Below, piece by piece: positions 27,898-38,024 of a stretch of DNA of 64,000 nucleotides. The notes beneath the pieces are model-generated. The model searched no databases. It saw nothing but the letters and a program-made list of their open reading frames with translations, and was not told the origin of the DNA. Positions within the stretch are counted from its first letter, which is position 1. Every line of letters begins with the position of its first letter. Both the position numbers and the translations under genes were made by a program. Source of the stretch: Petropleomorpha daqingensis (GTDB lineage Bacteria > Actinomycetota > Actinomycetes > Mycobacteriales > Geodermatophilaceae); assembly GCF_013408985.1 (NCBI RefSeq), contig NZ_JACBZT010000001.1:3410001-3474000 (forward strand). The letters run 5' to 3'.

Positions 27898-28872
27898 TCA
27901 CAGGGTGAAGACGATCTTGCCGTTCGTCCGCCCCTCGAGCATCCGCTCGAAGCCCTCGCGGGCCTGCGTCAGCGGGAGCTCGACGTCGATGGCCGGCCGG
28001 ATGCCGGTGACCGCGCACATCCGGATGAGGTCCTCGAGCTCCTCGCGGGTGCCCATGGTCGAGCCGATGACCGACAGCTGGGTGAAGAAGACCCGGTTGA
28101 GCTCGGCGCCGGGGTTGAAGCCCGTCGTCGCGCCGGAGGTCACGATCACCCCGCCCGGCTTGAGCGACTTGACGCTGTGCGACCAGGTCGCCTCCCCGAC
28201 GGTCTCCATGACGCCGTCGACCCGCTCCGGCAGCCGGGCGCCGGACTCGAAGGCCTGGTCGGCGCCGAGCGCGAGCGCCGCCTGCCGCTTCTCCTCGCTG
28301 CGGCCGGTCACCCAGATCCGGTAGCCCGCGGCCTTGCCGAGCTCGATCAGCGCGGTGGCCACCCCGCCGCTGGCGCCCTGGACCAGCACCGTCGAGCCGG
28401 GCCGCAGCCCGGACTTCACGAACAGCATCCGGTAGGCGGTGAGCCAGGCGGTGGGCAGGCAGGCGGCCTCGGCGAAGGACAGCTCGGCCGGCTTGGGCAG
28501 CAGGTTCCGCGTCGGGACGGCGACCTTCTCGGCCATCGTGCCCTGGTGCAGCTCGCTGAACAGGCTGCGCTTCGGGTCGAGCGTCTCGTCGCCGGTCCAG
28601 CCGGGGCTGGCCACCACGCCGTGGACGACGACCTCGTTGCCCTCGGCGTCCAGACCGGCCGCGTCGGTGCCGAGGATCATCGGCATCCGCTCCTCGGGCA
28701 GGCCGACGCCGCGCAGGCTGAACAGGTCGTGGTGGTTCAGCGAGACGGCCTTGACCTGCACCGTCGTCCAGCCGTCCGGCACCTCGGGCTCCGGGCGTTC
28801 GCCGATCTCCAGGACGGAGAGCGGGTCCTTCGGGGCGGGCGTCGAGACGAAGGCAGCGAGCATGCCTGCCAT
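27898..28872 (-). CDS. Zinc-independent MDR (quinone oxidoreductase-like) protein
   Basis: 324 residues, medium-chain dehydrogenase/reductase. Nucleotide-binding motif VLVQGASGGVATALIELGK (about residues 153-171), preceded by PTAWLTAYRML. The catalytic-zinc cysteine is absent (MILGTDAAGLD replaces the GHE zinc region), which fits NADPH:quinone oxidoreductase or enoyl-reductase types. ATG at 28872 or 28863 are both possible. Convergent with the ABM-like gene; selD lies 109 nt upstream on the same strand. Confidence 0.87.
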   Translation of the reverse strand: MAGMLAAFVSTPAPKDPLSVLEIGERPEPEVPDGWTTVQVKAVSLNHHDLFSLRGVGLPEERMPMILGTDAAGLDAEGNEVVVHGVVASPGWTGDETLDPKRSLFSELHQGTMAEKVAVPTRNLLPKPAELSFAEAACLPTAWLTAYRMLFVKSGLRPGSTVLVQGASGGVATALIELGKAAGYRIWVTGRSEEKRQAALALGADQAFESGARLPERVDGVMETVGEATWSHSVKSLKPGGVIVTSGATTGFNPGAELNRVFFTQLSVIGSTMGTREELEDLIRMCAVTGIRPAIDVELPLTQAREGFERMLEGRTNGKIVFTL

Positions 28873-28981
28873 TACATCGCGGTCCTGCGGACCGCACCGC
28901 GGCCAGGTGCCGTCCCGACCTGCGCGGAGCCCCACCCGTCGTTCCTCGGGGAGCCCTCCGGGCCCCCGCTCGGACCGGCCC

Positions 28982-29989
<1,008 letters not shown>

Positions 29990-29995
29990 ACCCCG

Positions 29996-30001
29996 AATCT
30001 A
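29996..30001 (-). promoter_or_regulatory. -10-like box before selD
   Basis: TAGATT on the minus strand, exactly 6 nt from the GTG start of selD and with no Shine-Dalgarno between. This is the same arrangement as nadD, degV, comEA, comEC and the HIT gene in this window, pointing to leaderless transcription. Confidence 0.5.
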
Positions 30002-30009
30002 GGCCGCGG

Positions 30010-30591
30010 TCACGCCTTGCCGCCGGGGAGGACGGTGAGCCCGCGCCGGGGGTCAGCAGGGTCGGGACGGCGGCCCAGCGCCTTGCCGGCCGGGTGCGTC
30101 TCGGACGGCGCGCCGAACAGCGCGGGGTCGCGGCGGGGCGCGGTCTCGGTCGTGAGCTCGGCGCCCTCGATCCGGTCCTCCCGGAACCAGCGCGGCGCCT
30201 GCCGCTCCCGGCACCAGCCGACGAGGAACCAGTGGTCGTGGGCGCGGGCGAGCAGGTGCGGCTCGACCTCGCGGCGGGAGGCCTGGCCCTTGCCGTCGCG
30301 GTAGCGCAGCACGAGCACCCGGCGGCGGGCCACCGCCTGCTCGACCACCGACCGCAGCTCCGCCGACCGGCCGGCCTCGGCGCTCACCCAGAGGCTGGTC
30401 GCCAGCAGCTGCGCGCGGCGGCGCGGATCGGGCTCGAGCACGTCGAGCACCTTCTCCAGCGCACCCCGGCCCGCGTCGGCGTAGGGGCCGTCGGGCTGGG
30501 CGGCGAGGGCGACCGCGATGGCCGCCGCCTCCTCGGGCGTGAGGGTGACCGGCGGCAGCGTGGCGGCGGGGTGGTGCTCGGTGCTGGCCAT
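30010..30591 (-). CDS. WYL domain protein without HTH
   Basis: 193 residues. The WYL core is visible as RRVLVLRYRDGKGQASRREV, EPHLLARAHDHWFLVGWCRE and WFREDRIEGAEL. WYL domains sense ligands or nucleic acids, usually joined to a winged helix; here the first ~85 residues are an Ala-rich helical segment with no clear DNA-binding motif. It sits between selD (8 residues of sequence apart, same strand) and the selC promoter (divergent), so a role in the selenium island is possible but unproven. Confidence 0.82.
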   Translation of the reverse strand: MASTEHHPAATLPPVTLTPEEAAAIAVALAAQPDGPYADAGRGALEKVLDVLEPDPRRRAQLLATSLWVSAEAGRSAELRSVVEQAVARRRVLVLRYRDGKGQASRREVEPHLLARAHDHWFLVGWCRERQAPRWFREDRIEGAELTTETAPRRDPALFGAPSETHPAGKALGRRPDPADPRRGLTVLPGGKA

Positions 30592-30642
30592 GCCGGGAGG
30601 GTGCGCGGGGGGTCTGACAGTTTTGTGATTTGTCTCCGGACG

Positions 30643-30648
30643 TACTCT
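30643..30648 (+). promoter_or_regulatory. -10-like box before selC
   Basis: TACTCT, ending 7 nt before the first base of the tRNA. A weak T-rich -35 region (around 30620-30630) lies upstream in an unusually AT-rich patch for this genome. Confidence 0.5.
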
Positions 30649-30655
30649 GCGCCGC

Positions 30656-30751
30656 GGAGGCGTCAGGGTGTCTGGTGGCCCCCGCGGCCTCTAAAGCCGA
30701 CGTGACCGAGCAGCTCGGTCAGGCGGGTTCGATTCCCGTCCGCCTCCGCCA
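30656..30751 (+). tRNA. selC: Selenocysteine tRNA with CUA anticodon (reads UAG)
   Basis: 96 nt including encoded CCA (30749-30751) and discriminator G. Acceptor GGAGGCG pairs with CGCCTCC; the combined acceptor/T helix is 13 bp as in bacterial tRNA-Sec, if G30722 pairs with C30740. The T arm is CGGG-TTCGATT-CCCG. The long variable arm is an 8-bp stem TGACCGAG/CTCGGTCA with loop CAG. The anticodon stem CGGC/GCCG carries the 7-nt loop CTCTAAA, so the anticodon is CTA at 30691-30693 where tRNA-Sec normally has TCA. Neighbouring selA and selB confirm identity. UAG-reading tRNA-Sec is known from Geodermatophilus and Blastococcus. Confidence 0.95.
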
Positions 30752-30771
30752 ACGACTTCCGCTTACGCTCC

Positions 30772-32088
30772 GTGCTGATGATCACGGATCCGCGCCGGCA
30801 GGTGCCCCGCACCGACGCGCTGCTCGCCGATCCCGCGCTGGCCGCGGCCGGCGAGCGGCTGGGGCGGGCCCTGGTCAAGGGCGCCGTCCAGGCGGTGCAG
30901 CAGCGCATCCGGGACGGCGAGCTGCCGCCGGAGGCCGCGGTCGACGCCGTCCTGGCCGTCCTGCCCGCGACCGCCGGCAGCCTGCGGCCGGTGCTCAACG
31001 CCACCGGCGTCCTGGTGCACACCAACCTGGGGCGCGCACCGCTGTCTCCGGCCGCGGTCGAGGCGGTGGTCGCGGCGGCCGGCACCACCGACGTCGAGCT
31101 GGACCTGGCCACCGGCCGGCGGGGTCCGCGCGGGGAAGCCGCGCTGGCCGCGCTGGTCGAGGCTGTCCCGGCCGCCGAGGCCGCGCTCGTGGTCAACAAC
31201 TGCGCCGCCGCGCTGGCCCTGGTCGCCACCGCGCTGGGCGGCGACCTGGTGATCGCGCGCGGCGAGCTGGTCGAGATCGGCGACGGCTTCCGCATCCCCG
31301 AGCTGCTCGCCGCGACCGGCGCCCGGCTCCGCGAGGTCGGGACGACGAACCGGGTCACCCTCGCCGACTACCGGGCCGCGCTCGGCCCCGGGACCGGCGC
31401 CGTGCTCAAGGTGCACCCCTCGAACTTCGTCGTCCGCGGCTTCACGCGGTCGGTCGAGGTCGCCGAGCTGGCGCCCGCCCTGGCCGGCACGGGGGTGCCG
31501 CTGGTCGCCGACGTCGGCTCCGGGCTGCTCGCGCCGGACCCGGTGCTGCCCGAGGAGCCCGACCTGCAGTCGACCCTCGCTGCCGGCGCCGACCTCGTGC
31601 TGGCCAGCGGCGACAAGCTGCTCGGCGGCCCGCAGGCCGGGTTGGTCCTCGGACGGGCCGAGCTCGTGCAGCGGCTGCGCCGGCACCCGCTCTACCGGGC
31701 GCTGCGGGTCGACAAGACCACCCTGGCCGCGCTGGAGGCGACGCTGCGCGGACCGCTGCCGCCGGTGCGCGCGATGCTCGCCGCCGACCTCGACGGCCTG
31801 CGCGCCCGGGCCCGCGCCCTGGCCGACCGGCTCGCCGGGGCCGGCCTGGACGCACGCGCGGTCGACAGCGAGGCGCGGGTCGGCGGGGGAGGAGCGCCCG
31901 AGCACCCGCTGCCCAGCGCCGCCGTCTCGCTGCCGCCGTCGTTCGCCGAGCCGCTGCGGCTGGGGCGACCGCCGGTCGTCGGGTACGTCGACGGCGACCG
32001 CACGCTGCTGGACCTGCGCAGCGTGCCGCCCGCCGACGACGAGGCCCTGGCCGCCGCGGTGCTGGAGGTGGGGCTCCGTGGTGACTGA
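30772..32088 (+). CDS. selA: L-seryl-tRNA(Sec) selenium transferase SelA
   Basis: PLP enzyme converting Ser-tRNA-Sec to Sec-tRNA-Sec. 438 residues from GTG 30772 (ATG 30778 also possible). Diagnostic: the N-terminal helical tRNA-binding domain, [17 protein letters not shown] (about residues 77-93), [14 protein letters not shown], and the PLP lysine K282 in [14 protein letters not shown]. 20 nt after selC. It must recognise a tRNA with altered anticodon, consistent with SelA reading the body rather than the anticodon. Confidence 0.95.
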   Translation: MLMITDPRRQVPRTDALLADPALAAAGERLGRALVKGAVQAVQQRIRDGELPPEAAVDAVLAVLPATAGSLRPVLNATGVLVHTNLGRAPLSPAAVEAVVAAAGTTDVELDLATGRRGPRGEAALAALVEAVPAAEAALVVNNCAAALALVATALGGDLVIARGELVEIGDGFRIPELLAATGARLREVGTTNRVTLADYRAALGPGTGAVLKVHPSNFVVRGFTRSVEVAELAPALAGTGVPLVADVGSGLLAPDPVLPEEPDLQSTLAAGADLVLASGDKLLGGPQAGLVLGRAELVQRLRRHPLYRALRVDKTTLAALEATLRGPLPPVRAMLAADLDGLRARARALADRLAGAGLDARAVDSEARVGGGGAPEHPLPSAAVSLPPSFAEPLRLGRPPVVGYVDGDRTLLDLRSVPPADDEALAAAVLEVGLRGD

Positions 32089-33838
32089 ACACATGGACGT
32101 GATCGCCACCGCCGGCCACGTCGACCACGGCAAGTCCACGCTGGTCCGCGCGCTCACCGGGATGGAGCCCGACCGGTGGGAGGAGGAGCGGCGGCGCGGG
32201 CTGACCATCGACCTCGGCTTCGCCTGGACGACGCTGCCCTCGGGGCGCCGGCTCGCGGTGGTCGACGTGCCGGGGCACGAGCGGTTCGTCGGCAACATGC
32301 TCGCCGGCGTCGGGTCGGTGCCGGCCGCGCTGGTCGTGGTGGCGGCGGACGACGGCTGGTCGGCGCAGACCGCCGAGCACGTCGCCGTCCTGGACGCGCT
32401 CGGCGTCCGGCACGCGCTGCTCGCCGTCACCAAGGCCGACCTGGCCGACCCGGCGCCCGTGCTCGACGAGGTGCGCGCCCGGCTGGCGAAGACGGCGATG
32501 GGCGAGGTGCCCGGCGTCGCGGTGAGCGCCCCGACCGGCGCCGGCGTGCCCGAACTGGCCGCGGCGCTGGAGAGGCTCCTGGCCGGGCTGCCCGCCCCGG
32601 ACGTCGCCGCGCCCGTGCGGCTGTGGATCGACCGGGCCTTCACGATCCGCGGCGCGGGCACCGTGGTCACCGGCACCCTGGCCGCGGGCAGCGTCGCGCC
32701 CGGTGACCGGCTGCGGCTGGGCGAGCGGGACGTCGTGGTTCGCGGGGTGCACGCGCTGGGCGAGCCGGTCGAGCGGGCCGTGGCGACCGCGCGGGTGGCG
32801 CTCAACCTGCGGGGGATCGCGGTCGAGGAGCTCTCGCGCGGCGACGCGCTGCTGACCCCGGGCGCGTTCCGCCGCACCCAGGTCGTCGACGTGACGCTCG
32901 ACGCCGTGCCGGAGGACCGGCTGCCGGCCGAGCCGGTGGTGCACGTCGGCTCGGCGACCGTGGCCGCGCGGGTGCGGCCGCTGGACGGCGCGGCGGTGCG
33001 GCTACGGCTGGCCGCGGCGCTGCCGCTGCGGGTGGGCGACCGGCTGCTGCTGCGCGACCCCGGCACCCGGCGGGTGCTCGGCGCCGACGTGCGGGACGTC
33101 GACCCACCGGAGCTGCGCCGCCGTGGCGCGGCCCGGCAGCGCGCAGCGGACCTTGCCGCCCAGCCTCCCGGGACGGCCGGCGCCGCGGACGACCTCGTGC
33201 GGCGACGGGTCGTGCGGGCCGCCGACTTCGCGGCGATGGGCTGGCCGGTGCCGGCCGGCGCGGTGCGGATCGGCCCGTGGTTGCTGGCCGAGGGGCTGCC
33301 CGACGAGCTGGCCGCCCGGCTGCCGGCGCTCGTCGCCGCGCACCGCGAGCGGCACCCGCTGGAGCCGGGACCGCCGGTGGAGGTGGTGCGCCGCGCGCTG
33401 GACCTGCCCGACGCCGAGCTGGTTTCCGCCGTCGTCCGGCCGCCGCTGGCGCTGCGGGACGGCCGGGTGGTCGCCGCGGCCGCCGACCTGCCGCCGTCCG
33501 TGCAGCGGGCGGTCGACGCGATCCGCGCCCGGCTCGCGGCGGACCCGTTCGCCGCTCCTGAAGCAGGCGATCTGGCTGCCGCAGGGCTGGGTCCGCGGGA
33601 GCTGGCGGCAGCGGCGCGGACCGGCTCGCTGGTGCGGATCGCCGAGGGCGTCTACCTGGGGCCCGGGGTGGACGCCGTCGCCCGGGAGCGGCTGGCCGGG
33701 CTGCCGGCGCCGTTCACGGTCAGCCAGGCGCGGCAGGCGTGGGGGACCAGCCGCCGGGTCGCCGTCCCGCTCATGGAGTGGCTGGACGCGCGCGGGGTGA
33801 CGGTCCGGCTGCCCGACAGCTCCCGCCGGCTGCGCTGA
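32078..33838 (+). CDS. selB: Selenocysteine-specific elongation factor SelB
   Basis: Delivers Sec-tRNA to the ribosome at a SECIS-bearing codon. 586 residues. GTPase motifs GHVDHGKS (about residues 13-20), DVPGHERFV and TKADL, then EF-Tu-like domains ([14 protein letters not shown]). The C-terminal third contains winged-helix repeats that bind the SECIS hairpin ([33 protein letters not shown]). Start 32078 is preceded by GGAGGTG inside selA; ATG 32093 is an alternative. Overlaps selA by 11 nt. Confidence 0.95.
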   Translation: MVTEHMDVIATAGHVDHGKSTLVRALTGMEPDRWEEERRRGLTIDLGFAWTTLPSGRRLAVVDVPGHERFVGNMLAGVGSVPAALVVVAADDGWSAQTAEHVAVLDALGVRHALLAVTKADLADPAPVLDEVRARLAKTAMGEVPGVAVSAPTGAGVPELAAALERLLAGLPAPDVAAPVRLWIDRAFTIRGAGTVVTGTLAAGSVAPGDRLRLGERDVVVRGVHALGEPVERAVATARVALNLRGIAVEELSRGDALLTPGAFRRTQVVDVTLDAVPEDRLPAEPVVHVGSATVAARVRPLDGAAVRLRLAAALPLRVGDRLLLRDPGTRRVLGADVRDVDPPELRRRGAARQRAADLAAQPPGTAGAADDLVRRRVVRAADFAAMGWPVPAGAVRIGPWLLAEGLPDELAARLPALVAAHRERHPLEPGPPVEVVRRALDLPDAELVSAVVRPPLALRDGRVVAAAADLPPSVQRAVDAIRARLAADPFAAPEAGDLAAAGLGPRELAAAARTGSLVRIAEGVYLGPGVDAVARERLAGLPAPFTVSQARQAWGTSRRVAVPLMEWLDARGVTVRLPDSSRRLR

Positions 33839-33839
33839 C

Positions 33840-34046
33840 GTGGACGTGGCTTTCACCGCCGAGGTGTGGCACTGGGGCGGCGGCCCGCCGCCGTTCTGCT
33901 TCGTGACCGTGCCGGACGACGAGAGCCGCCACCTGCACGCGGTCGTCGCGGCGGTGACGTACGGGTGGGGGATGGTCCCGGTCCGGGCCGACGCCGGTGC
34001 CACGGTCACCGTCGAGCTGAGCGTGGACGACGGACGCTGGCGATGA
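33840..34046 (+). CDS. DUF1905-like small protein, internally shortened
   Basis: 68 residues from GTG, 1 nt after selB. The first half matches DUF1905 (FTAEVWHWGGGPPPFCFVTVP, then GWGMVPVRA). The end matches the family's last strand (TVTVELSVDD). The middle strands normally between these (a segment around TSLFP and LPVKA) are missing, as if ~25 residues had been deleted in frame. It may be a remnant or a minimal form. Function unknown. Confidence 0.68.
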   Translation: MDVAFTAEVWHWGGGPPPFCFVTVPDDESRHLHAVVAAVTYGWGMVPVRADAGATVTVELSVDDGRWR

Positions 34047-34075
34047 CGTGCTACGCGTGGCCGTGGCAGGGCGAT

Positions 34076-34114
34076 GCTCGCGCTGTGAGTCCGCAGCGGA
34101 CTCAGAGCGCGAGC
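34076..34114. terminator. 18-bp hairpin between convergent genes
   Basis: GCTCGCGCT-g-TGAGTCCGC (34076-34094) pairs with GCGGACTCA-g-AGCGCGAGC (34096-34114), one G/G mismatch. It lies between the 3' ends of the DUF1905-like gene and the crotonase, and is a strong bidirectional terminator for the selA-selB transcript. Confidence 0.75.
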
Positions 34115-34128
34115 GTGCGCCGGAGGGC

Positions 34129-34896
34129 TCAGTCGGTGGGCACCCAGCGGGCCGGGCGCTTCTCGCGGAACGCGGCGATGCCCTCCTGGCCCTCGTCGCT
34201 GGCGAAGAACCGGGCCGAGAGCTCCAGCAGCTCGTCGAACCGCAGCTCCGGAGCCCCCGCGCGCAGCAGGCGCTTCGTCTCGGCCAGCGCGGTCGGCGCC
34301 CCGGCGGCCAGCGCGCGCACCTGACCGGCGACCACCTCGGAGACCTCGTCGTCGGCGGTCACCAGGTCGACCAGGCCGCCGGCGGCCGCGGTCGCGGCGT
34401 CGAAGACCTCCCCGGTGAGCATCAGCCGGTGCGCGGCGTGGGTCAGCATCCGCGGCAGGACGACGGCCGAGATCACCGCCGGGACGACGCCGATCCGCAC
34501 CTCGCTGAACGCGAACGTCGCCGAGGCGCCGGCCACCACGACGTCGCAGGCCGCGAGCAGCCCGACCCCGCCCGCCCGGGCCGGCCCGCGCACCGCCGCG
34601 AGCACCGGCTTCGGCGAGGACCAGAGCGCCGACAGGATCTCCGGGAACTCCCGCACGCCCTGCTGCTCCGCCCCGCCACCGGCCGCCTCGGAGAGGTCCA
34701 TGCCGGAGCAGAACACCCGCCCGGTGTGGTCGAGCACGATCACCCGCACCGCGTCGTCGGCGAGCGCCTCGTCCAGCGCCGCGCGCAGCCGCGCGCGCAT
34801 CGCCCGGGACAGCGCGTTGCGGTTGGCGGGGGAGTCGAGGGTCAGCGTCGCGACCCCGCGCTCGATCGTGACCTTCAGGACGTCGTCGTCGCTCAC
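34129..34896 (-). CDS. Enoyl-CoA hydratase/isomerase family protein
   Basis: 255 residues, crotonase fold. Oxyanion-hole regions FCSGMDLSEA (about 60-69) and ARAGGVGLLAACDVVVA (about 99-115), then FAFSEVRIGVVPAVIS. The residue pattern allows hydratase activity, but catalytic glutamates are not certain. GTG at 34896 chosen because it begins right before DDDVLKVTIERGVATLTLD; the frame upstream overlaps the divergent hemW. Gap to hemW is 37 nt. Confidence 0.87.
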   Translation of the reverse strand: MSDDDVLKVTIERGVATLTLDSPANRNALSRAMRARLRAALDEALADDAVRVIVLDHTGRVFCSGMDLSEAAGGGAEQQGVREFPEILSALWSSPKPVLAAVRGPARAGGVGLLAACDVVVAGASATFAFSEVRIGVVPAVISAVVLPRMLTHAAHRLMLTGEVFDAATAAAGGLVDLVTADDEVSEVVAGQVRALAAGAPTALAETKRLLRAGAPELRFDELLELSARFFASDEGQEGIAAFREKRPARWVPTD

Positions 34897-34933
34897 GGCA
34901 CCCGATCCTGCCGGAGAGGCACACTGGGAGCAG

Positions 34934-36121
34934 ATGGACACCTTCGAGCTGCCGGCGACCGCCCGCGACGGCCTGGCCACGACGCCCTTCGGGCTGTACG
35001 TGCACGTGCCGTTCTGCGCCACGCGCTGCGGCTACTGCGACTTCAACACCTACACCTCCGAGGAGCTCGGCCCCGGCGCCAACCGCGCGGAGTACGCCGG
35101 CACCGCGATCGCCGAGCTGCGCCGCGCCGCGGCCACGCTCGGCCCCGACCTGCCCACCGTCGAGACGGTCTTCGTCGGCGGCGGCACGCCGACGCTGCTC
35201 CCGGCCGGTGACCTCGCTGCCGTCCTCGCCGAGATCCGTCGGCTCTTCCCGGTCGCCGACGACGTCGAGGTGACCACCGAGGCCAACCCCGAGACGGTGC
35301 ACCCGCAGTACCTGACCAGCCTGCGCGAGGCCGGCTTCACCCGCATCAGCCTCGGCATGCAGTCCGCCGCCGAGCACGTGCTCGCCGTGCTCGACCGCCG
35401 GCACACCCCCGGCCGGGCGGTCGAGGCCGCGCACGAGGCGCGCGCCGCCGGCTTCGAGCACGTCAACCTCGATCTCATCTACGGCACGCCCGGCGAGACC
35501 GACGCCGACTGGGCCGCGAGCCTCGACGCCGTCCTGGCCGCGCCGGTCGACCACGTGAGCGCCTACGCGCTCATCGTCGAGGAGGGCACCCGCCTGGCCC
35601 GGCGGATCCGCCGGGGCGAGCTTCCGATGCCCGACGACGACGTCCTCGCCGACCGGTACGAGCAGGCCGACGCGACCCTGCGCAAGGCCGGCTTCGAGTG
35701 GTACGAGGTCAGCAACTGGGCGACGTCGGACGCCGCCCGCTGCCGGCACAACGAGCTGTACTGGGCCAACGCCAACTGGTGGGGCGTCGGTCCGGGAGCG
35801 CACAGCCACGTCGGCGGGCTGCGCTGGTGGAACGTCAAGCACCCCGCCGCCTACGCCGACCGGCTGGGCAGCGGCGAGAGCCCCGCCCAGGACAGCGAGC
35901 TGCTCGACGACGCCGATCGCGCGCTGGAGACGATCATGCTCGGGCTGCGGCTGCGCGAGGGACTCCCGCTTCCCGCGCTGTCCGACCTCGGCCGGGAGCG
36001 GGCCGCGCGGGCCGTCGAGCAGGGCCTGCTGGAGCCGATCCCGCACGATCAGGGCCGCGCCGTCCTCACCGACCGCGGGCGGCTGCTCGCCGACGCCGTG
36101 ATCCGGGACTTGACCGACTGA
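34934..36121 (+). CDS. hemW: Radical SAM heme chaperone HemW
   Basis: 395 residues. Radical SAM cluster motif CATRCGYC (Cys28, Cys32, Cys35) preceded by LYVHVPFC as in HemW, with GGGTPTLL and TTEANPETV following. HemW binds heme and transfers it, and lacks the true coproporphyrinogen oxidase activity of HemN; the short N-terminus favours HemW. Usually next to hrcA-dnaJ in actinobacteria; here those are ~5 kb downstream with other genes inserted. Confidence 0.93.
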   Translation: MDTFELPATARDGLATTPFGLYVHVPFCATRCGYCDFNTYTSEELGPGANRAEYAGTAIAELRRAAATLGPDLPTVETVFVGGGTPTLLPAGDLAAVLAEIRRLFPVADDVEVTTEANPETVHPQYLTSLREAGFTRISLGMQSAAEHVLAVLDRRHTPGRAVEAAHEARAAGFEHVNLDLIYGTPGETDADWAASLDAVLAAPVDHVSAYALIVEEGTRLARRIRRGELPMPDDDVLADRYEQADATLRKAGFEWYEVSNWATSDAARCRHNELYWANANWWGVGPGAHSHVGGLRWWNVKHPAAYADRLGSGESPAQDSELLDDADRALETIMLGLRLREGLPLPALSDLGRERAARAVEQGLLEPIPHDQGRAVLTDRGRLLADAVIRDLTD

Positions 36122-36126
36122 GAAAG

Positions 36127-36178
36127 GACCCCCTGCCCCCCACCACTCGCAAGCTCGCGGTGGGACCCTGCAGGGGGC
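36127..36178. repeat. Large GC inverted repeat after hemW
   Basis: The 5' arm GACCCCCTGC then CCCCCCACC pairs imperfectly with GGTGGG and CCTGCAGGGGGCC on the 3' side, around a loop containing CTCGCAAGCTCGC. It begins 5 nt after the hemW stop and is likely its terminator. The nested layout also resembles a dispersed palindrome. Confidence 0.55.
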
Positions 36179-36196
36179 CGCTCCGAGGAGGTCACC

Positions 36197-37066
36197 TTGC
36201 CCCGCTACGCCGTGCGGAACCGGATCCTCGAGCTCGACCCGGCCGTCGACTTCCGCGAGATCTGCCGGCTCATGACCACGTTCGAGTTCCCGTGGGACAT
36301 GAACCAGGCGCTGTCGTTCGCGCTGTTCCGCACCTACGCCGTCCCGAGCATCGGCGGCCTGCTGGCCCGCACCGGTGAGCTGGTCGACCGCGTGCAGAAG
36401 CGCTACGACGACACCGTCGTCCTGCTCGACGAGATCCTCGAGAACGGGCCGACGGAGGGCGACGGCCGGACGGCGCTGCGGCGGATGAACCGCATGCACG
36501 GCTCCTACGACATCAGCAACGACGACCTGCGTTACGTGCTGTGCACCTTCGTCGTGATGCCGATCCGCTGGATGGACGCCTACGGCTGGCGGGCGATGAC
36601 CGAGACCGAGCGGATCGCCAGCGCGAACTACTACCGCGAGCTCGGCCGGCACATGGGCATCCGCGACATCCCGCAGACCTGGCAGGCCTTCTCCCGGCAC
36701 CTCGACGCCTACGAGCGCGAGCACTTCGCCTTCACCCCGGAGTCGCGGCGGGTCGCCGACGCCACCCTCGGGCTGCTCACCACCTTCCCGCCGAACTCGC
36801 TGTTGCCCGCGGCGCTGGTCCGGTGGATGTCCTACGCGCTCATGGACGCCCCGCTGCTCGACGCGTTCCGGTTCCCGCACCCGCACCCCGCGTTCCGGGC
36901 GCTGGTCCGGGCGGGGCTCCGGGCGCGCGGACGGGCGGTGCGGTTCCTGCCGCCGCGGCGACGGCCGCTGCTGCCGCGGGACATGCCCCAGGTGCGCAGC
37001 TACCCGCAGGGCTACGACGTCGCCGCGCTCGGCACGTTCCCTGAACGGGAGGCGGCCCCCGCCTGA
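36197..37066 (+). CDS. Oxygenase MpaB-like (DUF2236) protein
   Basis: 289 residues from TTG 36197, selected because GAGGAG lies 6 nt upstream. Family signature: RMNRMHGSYDISNDDLRYVL (about residues 96-115), PIRWMDAYGWRAMTETERIA, and GRHMGIRDIPQTWQAF. Members include a heme-dependent latex-cleaving branch and MpaB of mycophenolic acid synthesis. The conserved histidine in RMHGSY is a candidate ligand. Substrate unknown. Confidence 0.82.
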   Translation: MPRYAVRNRILELDPAVDFREICRLMTTFEFPWDMNQALSFALFRTYAVPSIGGLLARTGELVDRVQKRYDDTVVLLDEILENGPTEGDGRTALRRMNRMHGSYDISNDDLRYVLCTFVVMPIRWMDAYGWRAMTETERIASANYYRELGRHMGIRDIPQTWQAFSRHLDAYEREHFAFTPESRRVADATLGLLTTFPPNSLLPAALVRWMSYALMDAPLLDAFRFPHPHPAFRALVRAGLRARGRAVRFLPPRRRPLLPRDMPQVRSYPQGYDVAALGTFPEREAAPA

Positions 37067-37136
37067 CGGATGTCAGAGGGGACCGACGACGTCTCGCACT
37101 GCCGCTGCACCCGAGCTCCGGGCGAGGCTCGACGCC

Positions 37137-38024
37137 GTGACCAGCCCGCTCGCCCTCGAGATCTCCGGCCTGTCCGTGCGGTTCGGCGACACCCTGGCCG
37201 TCGACGGCCTCGACCTCGCCATCCCGCGTGGCGCCACCGTCGCCCTGCTCGGTCCCAACGGCGCCGGGAAGTCCAGCACCGTCAACGCCGTCCTCGGGCT
37301 GATCCGCCCGGCCACCGGCTCGATCCGCGTGCTGGGCCGCTCGCCGGCCGCGGCGGTCCGCGCCGGCGGCGTCGGCGCGATGCTGCAGCACGGCGGCCTG
37401 CCCAGCGAGGCACGCGTCGGCGAGGTGCTCGACCTGGCCCGGCGCAGCTTCCCGACCGCCTGGCCGCTGGACGACCTGGTCGCCACCGCCGGCATCGACG
37501 GACTGCTCGGCCGCTCCACCGACGCGCTCTCCGGCGGCCAGCGCCAGCGGGTGCTGCTCGCCCTCGCGCTGGCCGGGGCGCCCCCGCTGCTGCTGCTCGA
37601 CGAGCCCACCTCGGCCATGGACGTCGAGGGCCGCCGAGCCTTCTGGGCGACGATGCGCGGCCTGGCCGAGCGCGGGCACACCGTCGTCTTCGCCACCCAC
37701 CACCTCGACGAGGCCGACGCCGTCGCCGACCGCGTGGTCGTGCTGGCCGGCGGCCGGCTGCTCGCCGACGGGCCGGCGGCCTCGCTCAAGGCCGGCTTCG
37801 CCGAGCGGACGATCTCCTTCACCTCGGCCGGTGAGCTCCGCTTCGACGCCGTGCCCGGGGTGAGCGCCACCGAACGGCGCGGCGACACCGTCGTCCTCAC
37901 CACCGCCGACCCCGAGGCGACGCTGCGCGCGCTGCTCGCCGACGGCGGCCGGCTGCCCGACCTCGAGGTCCGCGGCGCGAGCCTCGAGGAAGCCGTGCTC
38001 ACCCTGACGGGAGCCCTCCGATGA
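37137..38024 (+). CDS. ABC transporter ATP-binding protein
   Basis: 295 residues. Walker A GPNGAGKSS (about residues 39-47), signature LSGGQRQR (about 129-136), Walker B LLLLDEPTSAMD and the switch histidine in FATHHLDEAD. The Q-loop reads AMLQHGGLP. The C-terminal ~80 residues form the accessory domain of DrrA/ABC-2 exporters. First gene of a four-gene overlapping operon with permease, sensor kinase and response regulator. Confidence 0.93.
   Translation: MTSPLALEISGLSVRFGDTLAVDGLDLAIPRGATVALLGPNGAGKSSTVNAVLGLIRPATGSIRVLGRSPAAAVRAGGVGAMLQHGGLPSEARVGEVLDLARRSFPTAWPLDDLVATAGIDGLLGRSTDALSGGQRQRVLLALALAGAPPLLLLDEPTSAMDVEGRRAFWATMRGLAERGHTVVFATHHLDEADAVADRVVVLAGGRLLADGPAASLKAGFAERTISFTSAGELRFDAVPGVSATERRGDTVVLTTADPEATLRALLADGGRLPDLEVRGASLEEAVLTLTGALR

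Noticed and set aside
30654-30750. Reading the tRNA acceptor as a 9-bp stem starting GCGGAGGCG
   Set aside because: It would consume the discriminator G and part of the CCA; the 7-bp acceptor plus 6-bp T stem reading keeps G73 and CCA.
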